DNA from: CAYHMW01 sp964357925
GTDB taxonomy: Bacteria; Patescibacteriota; Microgenomatia; UBA8517
Assembly: GCA_964357925.1 (NCBI GenBank)
Contig: CAYHMW010000002.1
Location: forward strand, 1 to 64,000
Length of the DNA: 64,000 nt
Direction of reading: 5' to 3'
Shown: piece by piece, positions 57,015 through 64,000 of the stretch
Position numbering within the stretch: the stretch's first letter is position 1
How the letters are laid out: every line of letters starts with the position of its first letter
Made by a program: the position numbers and the translations under genes
The notes under the pieces: generated by a model
Seen by the model: only the letters and a program-made list of their open reading frames with translations
The model's database searches: none
Told to the model about the DNA's origin: nothing

Positions 57015-57626
57015 GTGAAAAAAGCTCTCCCCGTAATCCTAGTCGTTGTAGGACTCCTGACAATTGGTGGGGTTTTTGCAGTTAGAAGTTTCTTAAGAGG
57101 GCCAAGTGATCAAATGGAAGAAAATGCTCCTGATGTTCCTGTTGGGCAGAGGCCATTTACAAGCCTTACTCCAAGTGAGGATGGTCACTGGCTCAAGCTT
57201 AAGATCAAAAATGTTAGTGTTGAAGGAGCCGCATCTTTCGATTATGAGCTTCTATACACCCGTGGCGATGGTATCGATCAAGGTGTACCAGGGAATATAA
57301 AGTATAGTAAAGGCGAGACAATCGAACGCGATCTACTATTGGGCTCAGAGTCCTCAGGTAGATTCCGCTACGACGAAGGCGTCGAAAAAGGTATGCTCAC
57401 GCTTCGTTTCCGTGATGGTAAAGGCAAGCTAATCGGCAAGCTGAAAACCGACTTTCACCTCCAATCAGGTGTTAAAGAGGCAACATCAGTCGATGGCAGC
57501 TTCAAGGCAGATGTCAGCGGAGCCGATGACAATACTTTCTTCGTGGTAATGCAAACTTTCGGCAAAAGTGACGACTTCGATGGCGGGTACGCCGTGTTCA
57601 GTTCTGACGGCGAAGACTACAACTGA
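57015..57626 (+). CDS. Membrane-anchored extracytoplasmic protein of unknown function
   Basis: The 203-residue protein has an N-terminal KK and a hydrophobic segment (about residues 4-26, ALPVILVVVGLLTIGGVFAV) acting as an uncleaved anchor. A beta-rich external domain follows: WLKLKIKNVSVEG, SFDYELLYTRGDG, GMLTLRFRDGKG. The pattern suggests an immunoglobulin-like or jelly-roll sandwich. GTG 57015 has a weak TATTAA 4 nt upstream. It stands alone between a minus-strand ORF and the mraZ promoter. Similar anchored beta proteins are common in Patescibacteria; I cannot name this one. Confidence 0.6.
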   Translation: MKKALPVILVVVGLLTIGGVFAVRSFLRGPSDQMEENAPDVPVGQRPFTSLTPSEDGHWLKLKIKNVSVEGAASFDYELLYTRGDGIDQGVPGNIKYSKGETIERDLLLGSESSGRFRYDEGVEKGMLTLRFRDGKGKLIGKLKTDFHLQSGVKEATSVDGSFKADVSGADDNTFFVVMQTFGKSDDFDGGYAVFSSDGEDYN

Positions 57627-57693
57627 CGCTTCATCCCCATTTATTTACTTCGGGTAATGTTTGTCTTGATCTCTCCGTGAAAATATATCAAAA

Positions 57694-57730
57694 TGGTGAG
57701 AATTGGTGACAAATGGTGATAAAGTACAAC
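57694..57730 (+). promoter_or_regulatory. MraZ operator: three TGGTGA boxes at 10-bp spacing overlapping the mraZ promoter
   Basis: TGGTGA occurs at 57694, 57704 and 57714, each with a 4-nt spacer. This matches the helical-turn-spaced direct repeats (TGGG-type) bound by MraZ upstream of dcw clusters. TTGGTG (57703-57708) can serve as the -35, with TACAAC (57725-57730) as -10 and 7 nt to ATG 57738. MraZ binding would therefore block or reshape this promoter. Autoregulation is inferred. Confidence 0.8.
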
Positions 57731-57737
57731 GAAAGCG

Positions 57738-58175
57738 ATGTTAATCGGTCAATACGAAACAACAATTACAGAGGCCAAAAGGGTAGCAATACCCAAAAAA
57801 TTTAGGTCCGAGCTCGGAAGTAATTTTATCATCGCACGTTGGTATGAAAAGTGTTTAGTTCTGGTAGCCAAGAATAACTGGACATCGCTCATGGAACGCG
57901 TCACAGGCACAAACGCACCTGTCATAGCACCAGTGAGACGCACAGACCGTTTTATTTTGGGTTCTGCCTTTGAGCTCACACCAGATAGTCAAGGTAGAGC
58001 AGTCCTGCCAACTTCCTTAGTGGAATATGCCGGACTCAAAGTAGAAGTTGTCTTTGTAGGGCTTGGCGATCGAGTTGAAATATGGGACAAAACACATTGG
58101 GAAAAAGAAGAAAGTGAATTGGCAAATATTGCCGGTGATTTAATCGAAAATCTGAACAATGGACAAAGGCCATGA
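57738..58175 (+). CDS. mraZ: Transcriptional regulator MraZ
   Basis: The 145-residue protein has the two AbrB-like MraZ repeats: MLIGQYETTITEAKRVAIPKK (first DxKGRxxIP-like site, here EAKRVAIP) and ELTPDSQGRAVLPTSLVEYA (second). MraZ forms a ring that binds the repeats in front of its own gene and controls division and wall genes. The three TGGTGA boxes directly upstream support that here. TACAAC 7 nt before the ATG suggests a leaderless mRNA. rsmH starts 17 nt inside its 3' end. Confidence 0.93.
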   Translation: MLIGQYETTITEAKRVAIPKKFRSELGSNFIIARWYEKCLVLVAKNNWTSLMERVTGTNAPVIAPVRRTDRFILGSAFELTPDSQGRAVLPTSLVEYAGLKVEVVFVGLGDRVEIWDKTHWEKEESELANIAGDLIENLNNGQRP

Positions 58176-59061
58176 AAGCGTATTACTGCTCGAGGCAGTA
58201 GACGCTCTGCACATTAAGAATCAAGCTCTATATGTTGATGCCACATTAGGTGGCGGAGGACATACGATCGAAATATTAAAGAGAGGTGGAAAAGTGATCG
58301 GAATTGAGGCAGACAAATCAATAATCGAGATTGCCAAAAATAACATAGAAGAAGCCCGCCCTGTCCCTCATCCTTTGGATGGGAGATTGCTTCATATTGT
58401 AAATGGCAACGCGAAAGACATTGATTTAATAGTCAAGAATTATACTCACGAACCAGTATTTGGTGTTCTATATGATCTTGGGGTCTCGAATTATCACTTT
58501 GGAAGTGAGGAAAGAGGTTTTTCATTTAAAAATCCAAAAGCGAGACTTGACATGAGACTAGACCCAGACACTCAATCAGTCACAGCTGCGGATTTGCTCA
58601 ATTTGTTGAGAGAAGATCAACTATTTGAACTATTTAGGTACGCAATGGATTACAAGAGTGCCAAAAAAAGTGCATTTCTGATAGTTAATTTTAGGAAAAC
58701 TAAGAAATTTGAAACCGTGGGTGATCTCTTGGACGCAATTGAGTCGTGGAAAAGTTCAAATACTAAAGTTCATCCCTCAACGAAAGCCTTTTTAGCACTA
58801 AGGATCGCAGTTAATCGAGAGCTTGATAACGCTGAGGAATCAATCAATAAAGCGGTGCATTTACTTGAAAAAAGTGGAAGGTTGAGTGTTATCACGTTTC
58901 ATTCAACAGAAGACAGATTAGTTAAAAACATTTTTAAAGCTTTGGCAGAGAGTCACAAGGTTAAAATCATTACAAAAAAGCCAATTACACCAAGTGCAGA
59001 TGAGATTGAAAGGAATATTAAAAGTAGAAGCGCGAAATTAAGAGTTATTGAAAAATTATGA
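58159..59061 (+). CDS. rsmH: 16S rRNA (cytosine-1402-N4)-methyltransferase
   Basis: The 300-residue protein has GHESVLLLEAVDAL, the SAM site VDATLGGGGHT, YDLGVSNYHFG, RGFSFKNPKARLDMRLD, ALRIAVNRELDN and VITFHSTEDRLVKN. All are hallmark RsmH/MraW blocks in the right order and at normal length. One helix insertion of the SAM domain is kept. It methylates C1402 of 16S rRNA in the decoding centre. It is coupled to mraZ (17-nt overlap) and to the FtsL-like gene (ATGA). Confidence 0.95.
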   Translation: MDKGHESVLLLEAVDALHIKNQALYVDATLGGGGHTIEILKRGGKVIGIEADKSIIEIAKNNIEEARPVPHPLDGRLLHIVNGNAKDIDLIVKNYTHEPVFGVLYDLGVSNYHFGSEERGFSFKNPKARLDMRLDPDTQSVTAADLLNLLREDQLFELFRYAMDYKSAKKSAFLIVNFRKTKKFETVGDLLDAIESWKSSNTKVHPSTKAFLALRIAVNRELDNAEESINKAVHLLEKSGRLSVITFHSTEDRLVKNIFKALAESHKVKIITKKPITPSADEIERNIKSRSAKLRVIEKL

Positions 59062-59339
59062 AAAGAAAAATTATATTACCAGTTATAATAGGCATATTTA
59101 TTTTTGCCAACGTTTTTATGACAATCATCGCGGGGGCTGAGGGCACGAAGCTTGGGGACATTGAAAAGAAGCTTGCTACTCTTAAGGAAGACAAAAGGAA
59201 ATCAGGGATAGAACTGGTCGAAGCGAGTTCTCTCAAGAATATTAAAGCGGGAGTAAACGAGCTGGGTTTTGCCGAACCAACACGAATAGTATATTTGTTA
59301 GAAGAAGGATCACTCGCTAAACTTCCTGACAGTTTCTAA
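59058..59339 (+). CDS. ftsL: FtsL/DivIC-like small division protein
   Basis: The 93-residue bitopic protein has a basic start (KRK), one membrane span (about residues 5-24), then a short helical stretch with heptad character (GDIEKKLATLKEDKRK) and a C-terminal tail. The length and position between rsmH and the class B transpeptidase gene match FtsL, which forms a coiled coil with FtsB and FtsQ. The sequence itself is too divergent to prove the family. ATGA coupling joins it to rsmH, and the transpeptidase gene starts one base after its stop. Confidence 0.6.
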   Translation: MKRKIILPVIIGIFIFANVFMTIIAGAEGTKLGDIEKKLATLKEDKRKSGIELVEASSLKNIKAGVNELGFAEPTRIVYLLEEGSLAKLPDSF

Positions 59340-59340
59340 T

Positions 59341-61059
59341 ATGCATGTCAGATTCAAGGTAATCTTTATCATCTTCATTTTACTGACCATTAGCGTTATT
59401 TCTCGGCTCTTCTATTGGCAAGTTCTGGAAGGAGGTAGAATCGCTGCCCTTGCACGTGCTCAACAAACTGGTGGTCAAAGATTAGAGGCTCATAGGGGCA
59501 ATATCTTAGATAAAAGCGGCAGTTGGTTGGCTGCCAGCGGAGATAGTTGGCTTCTATACGCATCTATTCCAGATTTGGAAAATGGTGCTGGTATGATAGC
59601 AAAACTTCTCGCCCCTCTCTTTATCGATTTGGAATCAGAAACTGCAAAAGAGGATCTCCTTAAGGAAACTCTAAGATTAGAAAATAACATCAATCAACCT
59701 AAAGTTGTCTGGGTCCCATTAAAAAAACGAATCGACGATGAAAAAAGACGAGAAATAGAAGCACTTGGCATCAAGGGATTAGGTTTTGAGACAGAGGAGG
59801 CAAGAGTATACCCCGAAGGTAGTAGCTCTGCCCATCTCCTGGGATTTGTTGGCAAGGACGAAGACGGCAATGACAAAGGTTATTTCGGTCTCGAAGGCTT
59901 TTACGATTTGACTTTAAAAGCTAGAACTGGCTATCAAAGTACGACCGCCAATGCACTTGGCTCTCCGCTAGTATTTGGCAAAAAGAAACGCATAGATGCT
60001 GTGGGAGGAGTGGACTTGATAACGCACATAGACAAAGCTATTCAATTAACAGTTGAAGAAAAACTTGAAGAAGCCCTCGTTCGCTACGGCGCAAAGTCAG
60101 GCACAGTTATTATCATGAACCCACACACAGGTGGAGTATTGGCAATGGCTTCTTCGCCCAACTACGACCAAAAAACATATTACGATTTTGGCGACGATCT
60201 ATTTAGAAATCCAAGCATTAGTGATAGTTTCGAACCAGGCTCGGTATTTAAGCCCATTGTTATGGCAGCGGCTTTTGATGCAGGCGTCGTTAAACCAGAC
60301 ACAGTATGCGATATTTGCGATCGCTTCTTCAAAATAGACAAATATACAATTGGCACTTGGGATGGAAAGTATTATCCAAATTCCACAATGATCGATGTCA
60401 TCAAACATTCGGATAATGTTGGAATGGTTTTTGCCGGACAAAAATTGGGCATCGAAAAATTTAGGAAATACATCTCAGACTTTGGCTTTGGACAAATCAC
60501 AGGGATAGATCTTGAAGGAGAAAGTTCTCCTAAATTAAGAGGAAATGGGGAGTGGAGCATGGTGGATCTTGCTACTTCCACATTTGGCCAAGGTATTGCA
60601 GTCACACCGATTCAATTAATTAAAGCGATATCAATTATTGGTAACGGTGGTGTTAGTGTCACACCACAGGTAGTTGATAAAGTAAAGCTAGGTAGTTGGG
60701 AGGAGGATGTTGCACCGGAATTAGGCGACAGAGTGATAAGTGAGAAGGCTGCAAGAGAAATAACAGAAATAATGGTTTTGGCTGTTAAAGAAGGTGAAGC
60801 CAAATGGGCAGTTCCTAAAGGTTTCAAAATCGCAGGCAAAACAGGTACAGCACAAATTCCGGTCCTAGGACACTATGACGAGGAAAAAACAATCGCTTCG
60901 TTTGTAGGTTATGCTCCTGCCGACAACCCAAAATTCACCATGCTTGTGACTCTTCGGGAACCAGAAAGTTCAACCTGGGCAAGTGAGACCGCAGCCCCGC
61001 TCTGGTTCGATATCGCCCTGGATATTTTCCCATACTTAGGCGTAGAACCTGAAAAATAA
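59341..61059 (+). CDS. ftsI: Class B penicillin-binding transpeptidase (FtsI/PBP2-like)
   Basis: The 572-residue protein has one N-terminal membrane span (about residues 5-25) and the PBP dimerisation region with HRGNILDKSG and FETEEARVYPEG. The transpeptidase domain carries S301-V-F-K304 in FEPGSVFKP, SDN at 357-359 and KTGT at 500-503. All catalytic residues are intact. No PASTA domain is seen. It cross-links septal peptidoglycan, and its place after ftsL supports FtsI. The nucleotidyltransferase unit starts 27 nt downstream with its own promoter. Confidence 0.92.
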   Translation: MHVRFKVIFIIFILLTISVISRLFYWQVLEGGRIAALARAQQTGGQRLEAHRGNILDKSGSWLAASGDSWLLYASIPDLENGAGMIAKLLAPLFIDLESETAKEDLLKETLRLENNINQPKVVWVPLKKRIDDEKRREIEALGIKGLGFETEEARVYPEGSSSAHLLGFVGKDEDGNDKGYFGLEGFYDLTLKARTGYQSTTANALGSPLVFGKKKRIDAVGGVDLITHIDKAIQLTVEEKLEEALVRYGAKSGTVIIMNPHTGGVLAMASSPNYDQKTYYDFGDDLFRNPSISDSFEPGSVFKPIVMAAAFDAGVVKPDTVCDICDRFFKIDKYTIGTWDGKYYPNSTMIDVIKHSDNVGMVFAGQKLGIEKFRKYISDFGFGQITGIDLEGESSPKLRGNGEWSMVDLATSTFGQGIAVTPIQLIKAISIIGNGGVSVTPQVVDKVKLGSWEEDVAPELGDRVISEKAAREITEIMVLAVKEGEAKWAVPKGFKIAGKTGTAQIPVLGHYDEEKTIASFVGYAPADNPKFTMLVTLREPESSTWASETAAPLWFDIALDIFPYLGVEPEK

Positions 61060-61071
61060 GTACATGTTTGC

Positions 61072-61077
61072 TATAAT
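61072..61077 (+). promoter_or_regulatory. Extended -10 for the nucleotidyltransferase-PHP-Mur operon
   Basis: TGCTATAAT (61069-61077) is an extended -10. It ends 9 nt before ATG 61087, leaving at most a two- to three-base leader and no Shine-Dalgarno. Confidence 0.6.
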
Positions 61078-61086
61078 CCAAAGTTC

Positions 61087-61839
61087 ATGAAAGATGTCTC
61101 AGCCGTAGTCCTCGCGGCAGGAAAAGGAAGTCGACTAAAAGGGAACAAACCTAAAGTTCTCAAAATTCTAGGTGGACAACCAATTATTATTCGAATACTG
61201 AAACTGCTCGACAAGCTTAAAATTCAAAATCGAATTCTGGTTCTCGGGCACAGATCCAACACAATTCTAGACAAACTCTTAAAATCTAATTACAAAGAAA
61301 ATATCTTAATTCAGAAAGAGCCCCAAGGAACGGCCCACTCACTTCAATTTGTTATTAGGCTAATAAGTACAAAAGAAGTTCTCGTACTTTATGGAGATGA
61401 TTCAGGACTTTATAGACCACAAACCATTAAGAATTTTGTTAAATACCATATAAATTCAGGAAACAAAGCTACCTTCATGGTTTCAAAAGTTAATCAGAAA
61501 ACAGATATAGGCGGAATACTTCTAGATAAAAAAGGATATGTCATGACAGTTGTCACCCGAAGCCAGATGGAAGAACACGATATTAATCAAATACGTAACC
61601 TCTGTGGAGCTTTTTGTTTCAATTCGCAATGGATTTCCAAAAACATATCAAATATACCAAAAAGTGAAATTAGTGGTGAGTATCCGTTGCCAGGCATAAT
61701 CAAAATAGCAAATTCTCAGGAAGTAAAAATCGGCAGCTATTTATTGCCGGATCAAAATGAATGGAACAGTCTGAATACTAATAAAGAATTAATAGAAGCT
61801 AGAAAAAAGATGAAAAAAAAGCTGCAAATTAAAAAATGA
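61087..61839 (+). CDS. GlmU-N-terminal-like nucleotidyltransferase
   Basis: The 250-residue single domain has VVLAAGKGSRLKGNKPKVL (GlmU-type pyrophosphorylase motif), KEPQGTAHSL and LYGDDSGLY at the metal site. There is no left-handed-helix acetyltransferase domain, unlike bifunctional GlmU. UDP-GlcNAc synthesis is likely since it sits with mur genes, but other sugar-1-phosphates are possible. The C-terminus is Lys-rich (RKKMKKKLQIKK). TATAAT upstream gives a near-leaderless mRNA, and the next ATG overlaps its stop. Confidence 0.8.
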   Translation: MKDVSAVVLAAGKGSRLKGNKPKVLKILGGQPIIIRILKLLDKLKIQNRILVLGHRSNTILDKLLKSNYKENILIQKEPQGTAHSLQFVIRLISTKEVLVLYGDDSGLYRPQTIKNFVKYHINSGNKATFMVSKVNQKTDIGGILLDKKGYVMTVVTRSQMEEHDINQIRNLCGAFCFNSQWISKNISNIPKSEISGEYPLPGIIKIANSQEVKIGSYLLPDQNEWNSLNTNKELIEARKKMKKKLQIKK

Positions 61840-62819
61840 CTGAAAGAAAAATAGACTTCCATATTCACTATAACCCAGAAATTGATTCAACTGCGTACGA
61901 GGCGATTGATCGTGCAAGAGAAAGAGGTATTGTGGCGATGGCTTTGATGGGTAAACAACTTGTCTCCCCCCATTTCAATGATTTTCAAGAATACGGGAAA
62001 GAAATAGGAGTCGACGTTTTTTCAGGGATGGAGTTGGTCACTCAAGACGGAAACATTGGCATGAACATCATCGCAATTGGCTTTGATCCCCTCGCTCCTT
62101 CTATCGAAAAATGGCGTTCTGATCTTGAAAACAAGGATATTATGGCACAAAGATATAAGGCTCAATACGAATATCTTTTGAATTCTGGTTACATTTTTCC
62201 AGAAACAGAAGAAGCAAACAACATACTATCGACACTGCTTGACGGCTCAAATGACCAGGGAGCGATTGAATACTGCAGAATGATTTCTGACTATCTGCCT
62301 AACCACCAGCATATCGAAGTTGATAAATTAAGCGAACCAGAAACATGGAAAGAAACTGTTGAGAAGTATAGCGATATTCCAGAGTATTCACACATGTTGG
62401 AGGCTAAGTTTTTATATAAAAAACATTTTGCATTTGGCAAACCAGGGAACTTTATCAGGTTTACTGATACAAATGAAGCTATTAATCGAATTCATAGTGC
62501 AGGAGGAGTTGCTCTATATTCGCCAGAAGGAAGTTTTGAACAAGAAAAATGGGATCGACTTATAGAACTCCAAATCGACGGAATAATGGCATGGCATGGT
62601 GGAAAATTAGGAATGTCTGGCCACTCAAAAGATGTTCCACTAAGCGTCTTAAAAAATGCACTTCGATCTGATCTCCTTATTCTTGGAGGGAGTGACTATC
62701 AAGCTAAAGACTGGCAAGCAGGTGTTGGAAACGGAGAAATGTTCATTAGTTCTAGGCGACTTGGAGACTTGAGAAAATATCAAAAGCAAATGGATCGAAG
62801 AATCTTTAACAATACTTGA
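61836..62819 (+). CDS. PHP-domain metal-dependent phosphoesterase-like protein
   Basis: The 327-residue protein starts with the PHP HxH motif (KIDFHIHYNPE). It has VDVFSGMELVT for the second metal residue, MAWHGGKLGMSGHSK with two His, and LGGSDYQAKDW near the end, where the usual SD-x-H is SDYQ. Most metal ligands are kept, so a phosphoesterase acting on a nucleotide or sugar phosphate is likely, but the Gln substitution leaves the activity open. Coupled by ATGA to the nucleotidyltransferase; the Mur ligase gene starts 10 nt after its stop. Confidence 0.75.
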   Translation: MTERKIDFHIHYNPEIDSTAYEAIDRARERGIVAMALMGKQLVSPHFNDFQEYGKEIGVDVFSGMELVTQDGNIGMNIIAIGFDPLAPSIEKWRSDLENKDIMAQRYKAQYEYLLNSGYIFPETEEANNILSTLLDGSNDQGAIEYCRMISDYLPNHQHIEVDKLSEPETWKETVEKYSDIPEYSHMLEAKFLYKKHFAFGKPGNFIRFTDTNEAINRIHSAGGVALYSPEGSFEQEKWDRLIELQIDGIMAWHGGKLGMSGHSKDVPLSVLKNALRSDLLILGGSDYQAKDWQAGVGNGEMFISSRRLGDLRKYQKQMDRRIFNNT

Positions 62820-62829
62820 GCTAAAAATA

Positions 62830-63951
62830 GTGAGAAAAATTAAAAAAGGTCTTCACATTGGAATTGCACTAATCGCAAATCTCATTTACGGTATGCCCGG
62901 GAAGCGGTTAAAGTTAATCGGTGTAACCGGAACAGACGGCAAAACAACAACTGTCTTGATGATTTACCACATTTTAAAAAATGCGGGCTATAAAGTCGGG
63001 TATATTTCAACAATCGGCTATGACGTAGGCGGTAAACGCTTTGATCAGGGTTTACATGTGACTACACCATCTAGCTTAGTGCTGCAAAAATTGTTGAGAG
63101 CTGCAGTCAACAATAAGCTCACTCATCTAGTACTTGAGTCAAGCTCTCACGGCCTCGATCAAAACAGGTTATTGGGATGTCACTTTGAAGTGTCTGTGAT
63201 TACAAACATAACCCCCGAACACCTGGATTATCACAAGACTTACGATAATTACTTAAACACAAAGGCAAAACTGCTGAGTCTTTCAAAAGTAAAGTTAATA
63301 AACAAAGGTGATCGAAGCTATAAGGAATTGATAAAAAAATTTCCAGATAGTATTGCTTTTGAATTTGAGGACTTCGGTTTTGCAGAAAAATATAATAACG
63401 AGAACGCAGCGGCAGCCGCCAAAGTCTGCAAGGAAATAGGTATAAAGGAGAAGGAAATTAAAAAATATCTTAAATCTTTCGAGTTTCCTGCTGGGAGATA
63501 TGATGTTGTACAAAAGAAACCTTTTACAGTTATAGTTGACTTTGCCCACACACCAAACGGTTTAATAAATTTTCTAAGTTCACTTCCTAAGTCCAGTGGA
63601 AAACTAATTCACATCTTCGGATGCGCAGGTGAAAGAGATAAATACAAACGTCCGGAAATGGGAAAAAATTCAGCGAGTTTCGCTGACATTATTATATTAA
63701 CCGCCGAAGATCCCAGGTCAGAAAAGGTTGAAGACATTAATGGCTCAATTAAAAAAGGAATACCTAAGTCATTCAAAGGCAAGTTGATAGAAGTTCATGA
63801 TCGTGGAAAGGCAATTGCCACAGGGATAAAGTTGGCAAAAGTAGGTGATAGAGTTGTCATAACAGGCAAAGGACCGGAAAAATCTAACAACATTGGAGGA
63901 GTTGAATACCCTTGGTCTGATTTAGAAGAAGTTAAAAAATATTTAGAATGA
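62830..63951 (+). CDS. murE: MurE-like Mur ligase lacking the N-terminal UDP-binding domain
   Basis: The 373-residue protein has about 30 residues before the ATP loop VTGTDGKTTT (residues 32-41), then VLESSSHGLDQNR, NITPEHLDYHKTY with the Lys that is carbamylated in MurE (NTKAKLL), DFAHTPNGL and GCAGERDKYKRPEMG. DPRSEK at the substrate site resembles the DNPR motif that reads meso-diaminopimelate. MurE is normally about 490 residues; the N-terminal ~100 that bind UDP are absent, as in many Patescibacteria. It adds the third residue of the peptide stem. GTG start. Confidence 0.85.
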   Translation: MRKIKKGLHIGIALIANLIYGMPGKRLKLIGVTGTDGKTTTVLMIYHILKNAGYKVGYISTIGYDVGGKRFDQGLHVTTPSSLVLQKLLRAAVNNKLTHLVLESSSHGLDQNRLLGCHFEVSVITNITPEHLDYHKTYDNYLNTKAKLLSLSKVKLINKGDRSYKELIKKFPDSIAFEFEDFGFAEKYNNENAAAAAKVCKEIGIKEKEIKKYLKSFEFPAGRYDVVQKKPFTVIVDFAHTPNGLINFLSSLPKSSGKLIHIFGCAGERDKYKRPEMGKNSASFADIIILTAEDPRSEKVEDINGSIKKGIPKSFKGKLIEVHDRGKAIATGIKLAKVGDRVVITGKGPEKSNNIGGVEYPWSDLEEVKKYLE

Positions 63952-64000
63952 ATATCAAATCACTCAACAAAGAATGCGTTAAAATGGCCAATCGCTATGC
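63948..64000 (+). CDS. Start of an unidentified gene, cut by the window edge
   Basis: ATG overlaps the Mur ligase stop (ATGA), so it is coupled. Only 17 residues are visible: NIKSLNKECVKMANRYA. They are helical and hydrophilic. No family can be given from so little sequence. Confidence 0.5.
   Translation, partial: MNIKSLNKECVKMANRY

Noticed and set aside
1..64000. Alternative genetic code with TGA as glycine
   Set aside because: TGA ends many genes in ATGA overlaps and complete families (Wzx, RsmH) end normally at it, so the standard bacterial code applies.
1..64000. tRNA genes, insertion sequences or prophage
   Set aside because: I saw no cloverleaf with conserved TTC loop, no transposase or integrase motif and no terminal inverted repeats. 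A covariance-model scan was not possible.

Overview
The window looks like a chromosome segment of a small-genome bacterium of the Candidate Phyla Radiation (Patescibacteria, probably Microgenomates or Katanobacteria-like). That placement is inference. It rests on extreme gene packing, a DUF4012 protein, DUF5989 proteins, a compact mraZ-rsmH-ftsL-ftsI block, a short Mur ligase without the MurE N-terminal domain and a short RecO. TGA is used as a normal stop (many ATGA overlaps), so the Gracilibacteria/SR1 code is excluded. I see no tRNA, rRNA, CRISPR array, transposase or phage gene.

Positions 1-54158 are almost entirely one cell-surface glycan region. It carries eight family 2 glycosyltransferases, six GT4-type glycosyltransferases and ten large multi-pass GT-C-type proteins. 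It also has a Wzx-like flippase, an O-antigen-ligase/polymerase-like protein, a PglC/WcaJ-type initiating phosphoglycosyltransferase and a mannose-1-phosphate guanylyltransferase. Further genes encode sugar epimerases, a His-for-Lys PLP sugar dehydratase, a hexapeptide acyltransferase, methyltransferases and a carbamoyltransferase cassette. In layout: 1-1592 holds a cut-off GT2, a cupin and an unknown gene. 1642-4210 (minus) is an isomerase-like/SDR/GT2 operon. 4235-15812 holds giant membrane proteins with extracytoplasmic sugar-binding-like domains. 15763-18747 has the dehydratase, SDR and GT2. 18797-22987 is an SGNH/DUF5989/SxtJ-like/carbamoyltransferase/methyltransferase cassette. 22984-27429 (minus) and 27450-32221 carry more surface proteins and the flippase. 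32877-54158 is one unidirectional run of 20 genes ending in manC, the initiating transferase, DUF4012 and recO.

Positions 54197-64000 are housekeeping: glycyl-tRNA synthetase with two small followers, an anchored surface protein, then mraZ-rsmH-ftsL-ftsI preceded by three 10-bp-spaced MraZ boxes. A nucleotidyltransferase-PHP-Mur ligase operon runs off the right edge.

The lipid-linked glycan would be started by the phosphoglycosyltransferase at 50889 and built by cytoplasmic GT2/GT4 enzymes. It would then be flipped by Wzx, extended outside by GT-C enzymes using polyprenyl-phosphate sugars, polymerised or ligated, and decorated by carbamoyl, acyl and methyl groups.

Two things stand out. Nearly every transcription-unit head has a TATAAT-like box only 5-7 nt before its start codon, which implies leaderless mRNAs. 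There is also a cassette resembling the sxtI-sxtJ-sxtK carbamoylation neighbourhood, with duplicated DUF5989 and SGNH components. All family calls come from reading motifs; no database search was run.
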